This document shows positions 58,871-64,000 of a DNA stretch of 64,000 bases, piece after piece. Origin of the DNA: Marisediminitalea aggregata (GTDB lineage Bacteria; Pseudomonadota; Gammaproteobacteria; Enterobacterales; Alteromonadaceae). A program made the translations under genes and the position numbers. How positions within the stretch are numbered: the first letter of the stretch is position 1; every line of letters starts with the position of its first letter. The notes below the pieces were generated by a model. It saw nothing but the letters and a program-made list of their open reading frames with translations. It was not told where the DNA came from and did not search any database. The stretch covers positions 1 to 64,000 of the forward strand of contig NZ_FQWD01000004.1 in the NCBI RefSeq assembly GCF_900129565.1, given 5' to 3'.

Positions 58871-59039
58871 AGTGCGTGTTAATTCCTGTCTTCGTTGAGG
58901 CGGCAAATATACCACGGTTGCGTGGGGGTTGATACTGAACGAAAGATACCGCAGATCAGTTCAGTGAATCCGCCCTTCCCTTCACCGTTTGTGATTCCTG
59001 TTAACGATGCCTTGAAGTTGAGGAATTCTCCCCCACTAT

Positions 59040-60041
59040 ATGAACTTATACGAGGACAAAAACAGAGTATTCATGCAAACGATCGACCGCCTGAGTGAAC
59101 TTGAAAGCAGCTTTGCTATTCCCCACGACCGCAACGTATTACTGGTTAGTGGAGAGGATGCACGCACCTTTTTACACGGACAAATTACTGTTGATGTGAC
59201 CCACTTGGAAAACGGTCAGGTTCGTCGCACCGGCCATTGCGATCCAAAAGGAAAAAGCTGGAGTGTGAACCTGATCACACCCGTTGATGACGCATTACTG
59301 ATAACCGGGCACGCCGTGGGGGTGGAAGCCTCGCATGCCCAGTTTAAAAAATTTGGCGTGTTTTCCAAGATTACTTTGGAAGATGTGACAACAGCATTTG
59401 CTGCGTACTTTATTAAAGGAGCCGAAGCCGAGTCTGCTGTGGCTTCAGTGTTTGGCGAACTACCCGACACGACCATGTCTGCTATCAATACACAAGCAGG
59501 CCTTTGCATAAGACTGGATTTACCGGATGGCGGACTACTCGTTCTGTGTAAAACAGACCACCTTGAAAATTTGCAGCAGGCGCTGAGCGACCAGGGTATT
59601 ACCCTCTATCCACCAGCAGTGTTTGAGGCTCTGCAAATTCAGGCGGGGCTCCCTGAAATCAGTCAGCCAGAACACATTGGGCAGTTTGTACCACAAATGA
59701 TGAATTTACAGGCACTCAATGGCATCGACTTTAAAAAAGGGTGTTACATGGGTCAGGAAGTGGTCGCCCGCACCCGGTATCTGGGCCGAAATAAACGAGC
59801 CGCTTATGTATTTCGTGTCGACCAGGCAATTAGTGGTATTGAGCATATGCAGTTAGAGAAGCAACTCGGCGAACACTGGCGCGGTGGCGGCACTATTTTA
59901 AAAGCTGCGACGATAGGCCAGGAAAGTTGGATCCTCGCCGTGTTGAGTAACGATACCACGGCCGAAGATACCTTTCGCCTGAATGAAAATCCCGACGCGC
60001 AGTTGATCCAATGCGACTTGCCGTATAGGCTTGAAGAATAG
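59040..60041 (+). CDS. ygfZ: tRNA-modifying / iron-sulfur repair protein YgfZ
   Basis: A folate-binding protein needed for maintenance of certain Fe-S enzymes such as MiaB. 333 aa. The C-terminal motif KGCYMGQEVVARTRYLG carries the family's conserved KGCYxGQE. A start at the internal ATG 59073 (MQTIDRLSELES) is possible, since neither site has a good RBS. Divergent from sdhE-ygfX, as in E. coli. Confidence 0.93.
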   Translation: MNLYEDKNRVFMQTIDRLSELESSFAIPHDRNVLLVSGEDARTFLHGQITVDVTHLENGQVRRTGHCDPKGKSWSVNLITPVDDALLITGHAVGVEASHAQFKKFGVFSKITLEDVTTAFAAYFIKGAEAESAVASVFGELPDTTMSAINTQAGLCIRLDLPDGGLLVLCKTDHLENLQQALSDQGITLYPPAVFEALQIQAGLPEISQPEHIGQFVPQMMNLQALNGIDFKKGCYMGQEVVARTRYLGRNKRAAYVFRVDQAISGIEHMQLEKQLGEHWRGGGTILKAATIGQESWILAVLSNDTTAEDTFRLNENPDAQLIQCDLPYRLEE

Positions 60042-60084
60042 CGCACCATTTGGTGCTTCTACACCATCAATACAAGGTAACATT

Positions 60085-60570
60085 ATGCAAATATCTGAAA
60101 ACAGTGTGGTCGTGATGCATTACACTGTGAGCACGGAAGACGGCACAGAACTGGACACGTCTCGCAACGGCCAACCGCTTGCAGCGTTGTTGGGTAGCCG
60201 CTTTCTGATCAGCGGACTGGAAGAAGCGCTGCAAGGTAAGCAGGCTGGCGACAATTTCGCAGTCACCATCGGCCCGGAAAAAGCCTATGGTGAGCGACTG
60301 GACCAGTTAGTGCAGGATGTGCCCTTGTCGATGTTTAATGATTTGGAAGTGGAAGTAGGCATGTCTTTCCGTGCGACTACCGACCACGGCGAGCAGTCAG
60401 TTATTGTTATCGATAAAACCGACGACCAGGTAACTATCGACGGCAATCACCCGTTAGCGGGCATTACACTGTCATTTGAAGTCGATGTCATTGAAGTGCG
60501 TGAGCCAACGGCTGATGAATTACAGCACGGCCATGTTCATGGGCCGGGTGGCTGTGGCCACAACCACTAA
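60085..60570 (+). CDS. slyD: FKBP-type peptidyl-prolyl isomerase, SlyD family
   Basis: A proline isomerase and chaperone with metal-binding tail. 161 aa from ATG 60085 (MQISENSVVVMHYTVSTEDG), preceded by AAGG; the 18 codons above it overlap ygfZ and are atypical. The FKBP core is interrupted by an IF chaperone domain (about 70-120, GERLDQLVQDVPLSMFNDLE). The C-terminal His/Gly-rich tail HGHVHGPGGCGHNH could bind nickel, but is shorter than in E. coli SlyD. It is 43 bp from ygfZ. A strong terminator follows. Confidence 0.9.
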   Translation: MQISENSVVVMHYTVSTEDGTELDTSRNGQPLAALLGSRFLISGLEEALQGKQAGDNFAVTIGPEKAYGERLDQLVQDVPLSMFNDLEVEVGMSFRATTDHGEQSVIVIDKTDDQVTIDGNHPLAGITLSFEVDVIEVREPTADELQHGHVHGPGGCGHNH

Positions 60571-60590
60571 TTCGTTTTTTACAGACGTTG

Positions 60591-60616
60591 AAAAGGGGCT
60601 TTCAGCCCCTTTTTTT
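60591..60616 (+). terminator. Terminator of slyD (and opposite glnB)
   Basis: AAAAGGGGCT / AGCCCCTTTT (60591-60600 with 60604-60613), 3-nt loop, ending in a run of T. Located 20 bp after slyD and 31 bp before the glnB stop. Confidence 0.88.
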
Positions 60617-60647
60617 AATGCGTATTTTCAGGTTAGAAGATGCGATA

Positions 60648-60992
<345 letters not shown>

Positions 60993-61826
60993 TTACTCAT
61001 CGTAAATAGTCGGAATGGGTACACGCTTGTGCTGTGTTCTTTGATAAATATACAACAATTTCTCGGAGACTTCCGGTGCAACATCTTTGCCTTCCAGAAA
61101 ATCGTCGATTTGATCATATGTCAGACCAAGCGCTTGTTCGTCAGCTTTCTGAGGAGACAAACTCTCCAGGTCTGCCGTAGGCGCTTTGTGAATGATCTTG
61201 GCCGGTGCGCCGAGGTGCTCAGCGACCTGTCTGACCTGACGTTTGCTCAGGCCAAATAGCGGTGCCAGATCGCAGGCTCCATCACCGTATTTAGTGTAAA
61301 AACCCGTGATATTTTCGGCAGAATGATCAGTACCCAATACCAGTCCATCTACCATGCCTGCTATTTCATACTGAATAACCATACGGGTGCGGGCTTTTAC
61401 GTTCCCTTTCACAAAATCCTGTTTCGCTTCATCGGCAGGCAGCAGTCCGGCTGGCGCAAGCGCATCACACGTTTGTACATGTATCGCATCAGCACCGGGC
61501 TGAACGTTTACCGCAACAGAATGCGTAGGCTTAATAAAGTCAATAGATGCCTGCGCATCTTCCTCGTCGGCCTGCACCTGATAAGGCAGACGAACCGCGA
61601 TAAACTGGTACGCTTCGTGATGCTCCTGATTCAGTTCATCAACAGCCAGTTGAGCCAGTCTGCCCAGCGTACATGAATCTATGCCGCCACTTATGCCCAA
61701 AACCAGTGAATTCATGCCAGATTGCAGTAAATGCTTTTTAATAAAGCCCACACGGCGGGTTACTTCATACTCGACATCGATAGCCGGGAGTACCTTCATT
61801 TCTTCAATAACGGCTTGTTTGTCCAT
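60993..61826 (-). CDS. nadE: NH3-dependent NAD(+) synthase
   Basis: Amidates nicotinic acid adenine dinucleotide to NAD+. 277 aa (E. coli 275), single domain without the glutaminase half, so ammonia is the nitrogen donor. The PP-loop motif [19 protein letters not shown] is at about 44-62, and [20 protein letters not shown] is conserved. Co-transcribed with glnB, which suggests coupling to nitrogen status. nadB, the first step of the same pathway, is also in this window. Confidence 0.96.
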   Translation of the reverse strand: MDKQAVIEEMKVLPAIDVEYEVTRRVGFIKKHLLQSGMNSLVLGISGGIDSCTLGRLAQLAVDELNQEHHEAYQFIAVRLPYQVQADEEDAQASIDFIKPTHSVAVNVQPGADAIHVQTCDALAPAGLLPADEAKQDFVKGNVKARTRMVIQYEIAGMVDGLVLGTDHSAENITGFYTKYGDGACDLAPLFGLSKRQVRQVAEHLGAPAKIIHKAPTADLESLSPQKADEQALGLTYDQIDDFLEGKDVAPEVSEKLLYIYQRTQHKRVPIPTIYDE

Positions 61827-62037
61827 GAGTCAGTCCAATTGCACTTTTTCAGATGTTTACAGTCTACGTTAAATGTAGGTCCTTTGTCAGCTTAGAAAAT
61901 TCACCAAAGTCTATGAAATTTCACGTCTTAGTTGCTTGCAGCTATACGCAAAACATACCAAAGTGTCTATTATCATAAGCTTGACCCAGTTACATACGCT
62001 ACACTACCGGTGAACAGATTATTTTTTTAGATTGAGT

Positions 62038-62580
62038 ATGCGCCAGGCGGGATACACCTTACTAGAACTGATGGTTACAATTGCCGTGCTCAGCATTGTT
62101 ATAGCGGTGGTTGTTCCTGGTGCCCGTGATTTAGTGAATCACACGCGACTTAGCAGCGAAATCAATGAATTGAGCAGCATGTCGCGACTGGCTCGCTTTA
62201 AAGCCATGGATGAACAATCCAACGTTATCGTATGCCCTACCAAAGACTTCAGCAGTTGTTCAACGAACTGGACCTACGGAAAAATGGCTTTTGTGGATAT
62301 TAACGACGACGGCACACGCAATAGCAACGAAGCTATTCTGGCCTCGACCGAAATCATGAACGGCAGCCTGAAAATCTTCGCCCCCTCCCAGTCACTGGTT
62401 TTCGACAGACGCGGCGGTGCGAACGTAACCACCACCATTACACTTTGCGACACCACACTAAAAGCCTCTGCCGCAGTAGGACTCATCATTAACGGTTACG
62501 GCAAAATTGCCATTGCCGCCGACAGCGATGACGATGGCATTAAGGAAAACCACGCGGGTAATAAGTTGGCTTGTTCTTAA
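62038..62580 (+). CDS. GspH/FimT family pseudopilin
   Basis: A 180-aa type IV pilin-like minor subunit. The ATG at 62038 gives MRQAG|YTLLELMVTIAVLS: prepilin peptidase cleavage after Gly5, with Glu at mature position 5. A TTG two codons earlier is open but less likely. A hydrophobic helix (about 10-30) is followed by a GspH-type domain with CPTKDFSSCSTNW. Mature residue 1 is Tyr and not the usual Phe/Met. FimT-type pseudopilins prime type IV pilus assembly and bind DNA in some species. It stands alone on this strand, divergent from the pilE-like locus. Confidence 0.85.
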   Translation: MRQAGYTLLELMVTIAVLSIVIAVVVPGARDLVNHTRLSSEINELSSMSRLARFKAMDEQSNVIVCPTKDFSSCSTNWTYGKMAFVDINDDGTRNSNEAILASTEIMNGSLKIFAPSQSLVFDRRGGANVTTTITLCDTTLKASAAVGLIINGYGKIAIAADSDDDGIKENHAGNKLACS

Positions 62581-62693
62581 AGGGCATAGCGAGCAAAACA
62601 CGCTTTAAGTTCAGTGCCATTTCTATTGTATTTATCCGATATTTCTCATACCAATTCGAGTTGAAGAATCCCAACGTTTCGGTTGAAGGCCTT

Positions 62694-62939
62694 ATGAAAC
62701 TCAAAACTATGAGTTTGTTCGCCTGCATTTCGGCTTTTATTTGGTGCTGTGCATTAGACAACCTGAGCTATTTTTATTGCCTCGTATTATCGGTAATTCC
62801 GATCAATATACGATTTGGCGATAGTTCATTTGATGTGACGTTACGAAATACCCAACGCTACAATGGCTATGCAGTGTTGAGTTACCCTCCAGTACTCTTT
62901 GCTAGCCTGTTAATCGCCCACCAGTGTTTTAGTGATTGA
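62694..62939 (+). CDS. Possible small membrane protein
   Basis: An 81-aa frame starting MKLKTMSLFACISAFIWCCA, with GAAGG five bases upstream of the ATG. One or two hydrophobic stretches (residues 6-37 and 58-75). I do not recognise it; it follows fimT by 113 bp on the same strand. Low confidence that it is expressed. Confidence 0.35.
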   Translation: MKLKTMSLFACISAFIWCCALDNLSYFYCLVLSVIPINIRFGDSSFDVTLRNTQRYNGYAVLSYPPVLFASLLIAHQCFSD

Positions 62940-62949
62940 CGAAAACCGA

Positions 62950-63273
62950 TTAAGCATCCCGGCGTTTTGCATTTAAAAACAAATAGAGGTGGGAAGCCAT
63001 TGCTCCGGTGCTGTAGGACAACAACACCATACCTTTCGCATTGTAGGACGTAAAAAGTAGCGACAAGCCAACGAAAAAAGAGAAGATAAAAAACCACACC
63101 ATGCCTTCGGCTTTGGCATCCTGATCGCCCAGCACAACCTCGACGAATGGGCAAATTGCACCGCAAAGAAAGCCAACAGTAAAGTCTGACTCCGGAAATA
63201 AAGGAGCTAAGCCGAAGGCGAATAGCAGGGATATGAGTAGAGCAACCCGACTTCGAGCATGGTTAATCCACAT
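62950..63273 (-). CDS. Small membrane protein, hypothetical
   Basis: A 107-aa protein with three predicted transmembrane segments (VALLISLLFAFGLAPLF; TVGFLCGAICPFVEVVL; VWFFIFSFFVGLSLLFTSYN) and a fourth possible. It begins 9 bp after the pilE stop and reads in the same direction, so it may be the last gene of the pilus operon. The family is unknown. Confidence 0.5.
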   Translation of the reverse strand: MWINHARSRVALLISLLFAFGLAPLFPESDFTVGFLCGAICPFVEVVLGDQDAKAEGMVWFFIFSFFVGLSLLFTSYNAKGMVLLSYSTGAMASHLYLFLNAKRRDA

Positions 63274-63282
63274 CCTGAACTA

Positions 63283-63744
63283 TCAACACGACCAACAGTA
63301 TTCACTGGCAGCCAGGCTGCCGTCGTTGTTTTTGTCCCAGGCTTTTCTGCCATCGCTGAAGATATATAAATTACCATCGCCGGCCTGTGCTGTGCCACTA
63401 ACGGGAATCGCTCTCAATTCAAAGCTGTTGCCGTCTGTGCTGACACTGGAAATGGTTAGCGTGTATTTTTTATCTGAAGCGGACTCAGTTGAAGGGGAAT
63501 GTGTGGCATAAATTGCTGGCGCCCCGGTGTTTCCGCCGCCACTTGCCGCACCGTTGTAACTGAAAGTGGTCGCATAGTGGCGTTCCATTGCCGCGGCCAG
63601 ACTCATTAGATCGGCTTTGGCGGTGCCGCGATTTGTGCTCACCATCATCGACTGATATGACGGATAGCCCACAGCGGCAATAATACCCACAATGACGACG
63701 GCAATCATTAACTCTATTAACGTAAACGCTGCTTGGCGTTGCAT
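63283..63744 (-). CDS. pilE: Type IV pilin PilE-like minor pilin
   Basis: 153 aa from the ATG at 63744 (MQRQAAFTLIELMIAVVIVG): a short prepilin leader and the canonical FTLIEL with Glu5, then the pilin N-terminal helix. The residue before the cleavage point is Ala rather than Gly. The C-terminal YCWSC resembles the disulfide ends of minor pilins. It follows the pilY1-like gene by one base and matches the pilY1-pilE order of minor pilin operons. Confidence 0.85.
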   Translation of the reverse strand: MQRQAAFTLIELMIAVVIVGIIAAVGYPSYQSMMVSTNRGTAKADLMSLAAAMERHYATTFSYNGAASGGGNTGAPAIYATHSPSTESASDKKYTLTISSVSTDGNSFELRAIPVSGTAQAGDGNLYIFSDGRKAWDKNNDGSLAASEYCWSC

Positions 63745-63745
63745 A

Positions 63746-64000
63746 TTATTGCTCCACTTCTGTCGACCAGCTGCCTCGCATAACGCGCTGATATCGACCA
63801 AAAATATTCTGACTCAAACATTCAAATGCCGAGGTGCAGGCTTCTTCATTGCCCTGGTCATCAATAGGCACTACGGCTGAAACACACTCGGTACCCAAGC
63901 ATATAGTGGGGTTAGACGCATCTTCAATCAATATTTTGGTATCTGGTGCAATGCCCGTTTGTGTGAGTGTAGCAAACCGATCGTCATTGGTGAGGTCGCC
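63746..64000 (-). CDS. pilY1: C-terminal end of probable type IV pilus assembly protein PilY1 (partial)
   Basis: An open frame that runs off the right window edge; 84 codons are visible, ending RVMRGSWSTEVEQ. Pairs of Cys (CLGTECVS, ACTSAFECLS) and GIAPDTKILIEDASNPTICLGTE look like the C-terminal region of PilY1 proteins. The placement directly upstream of pilE supports this. Only the tail is visible, so the call is tentative. Confidence 0.62.
   Translation of the reverse strand, partial: GDLTNDDRFATLTQTGIAPDTKILIEDASNPTICLGTECVSAVVPIDDQGNEEACTSAFECLSQNIFGRYQRVMRGSWSTEVEQ

Overview
The window looks like a chromosomal segment of a marine gammaproteobacterium close to Alteromonadales (Alteromonas/Aestuariibacter-like). 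The evidence is conserved gammaproteobacterial gene order (bamD/rluD/pgeF/clpB; xseB-ispA-dxs; glyA-nrdR-rib-nusB-thiL-pgpA; rpoE-rseABC-lepA-lepB-rnc-era), a PomAB-type Na+ flagellar stator, a short variant PEP-CTERM sorting tail and several PilZ/GGDEF-EAL proteins. The species cannot be fixed from sequence reading alone. Nearly all of the window is core genome. I saw no IS transposase, prophage, CRISPR or tRNA.

Layout: 1-643 holds the 5' end of a 16S rRNA gene (minus strand) with its leader and two tandem promoters. 644-5452 holds pssA and a two-gene exosortase-associated locus: a short-tailed surface protein behind a near-consensus sigma-54 promoter, then the TPR protein PrsT. 5526-10866 is the clpB-pgeF-rluD/bamD block with a heat-shock promoter. 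10958-13402 is a membrane GGDEF/EAL protein. 13535-20040 is an ECF sigma/ChrR pair and a divergent lipid-modification operon (NTF2-like, SDR, FAD oxidoreductase, DUF1365, cyclopropane synthase-like), with a Lon-N-domain gene between them. The sigma gene and the operon share a TGATCT-N17-GTA promoter signature. 20092-25172 has pomAB and xseB-ispA-dxs. 25338-33441 has a hypothetical exported protein and the riboflavin/NusB/ThiL/PgpA/NrdR/GlyA run. 33583-36723 has a free-standing lpxD, a 269-bp MITE-like element with 25-bp perfect terminal inverted repeats, and ettA. 36932-41429 has two PilZ genes flanking radA. 41504-43443 is a groESL operon with features of a secondary copy. 43656-47300 has a hypothetical gene, serB/ytjB, tatD and pdxH. 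47323-54636 is the era-to-rpoE run (minus strand) with a sigma-E autopromoter. 54862-61826 has nadB, a TauE-like exporter, a MaoC protein, ygfX-sdhE, ygfZ, an SlyD-like isomerase and glnB-nadE. 62038-64000 carries type IV pilin genes (fimT-like; pilE-like with the end of a probable pilY1).

The regulatory picture is the most informative part. Sigma-54 (surface protein), two sigma-32 promoters (clpB, groESL), sigma-E/RseABC (envelope stress) and an ECF11-like sigma/ChrR system (probably singlet oxygen or light stress) can each be matched to a promoter in the sequence. Less routine findings are the MITE-like element, the PEP-CTERM/PrsT pair without an exosortase nearby, the RibBX-type enzyme that has lost the cyclohydrolase zinc cysteines, and the unusual groESL. 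I found no wholly new multi-gene system; the best leads are listed with tests.
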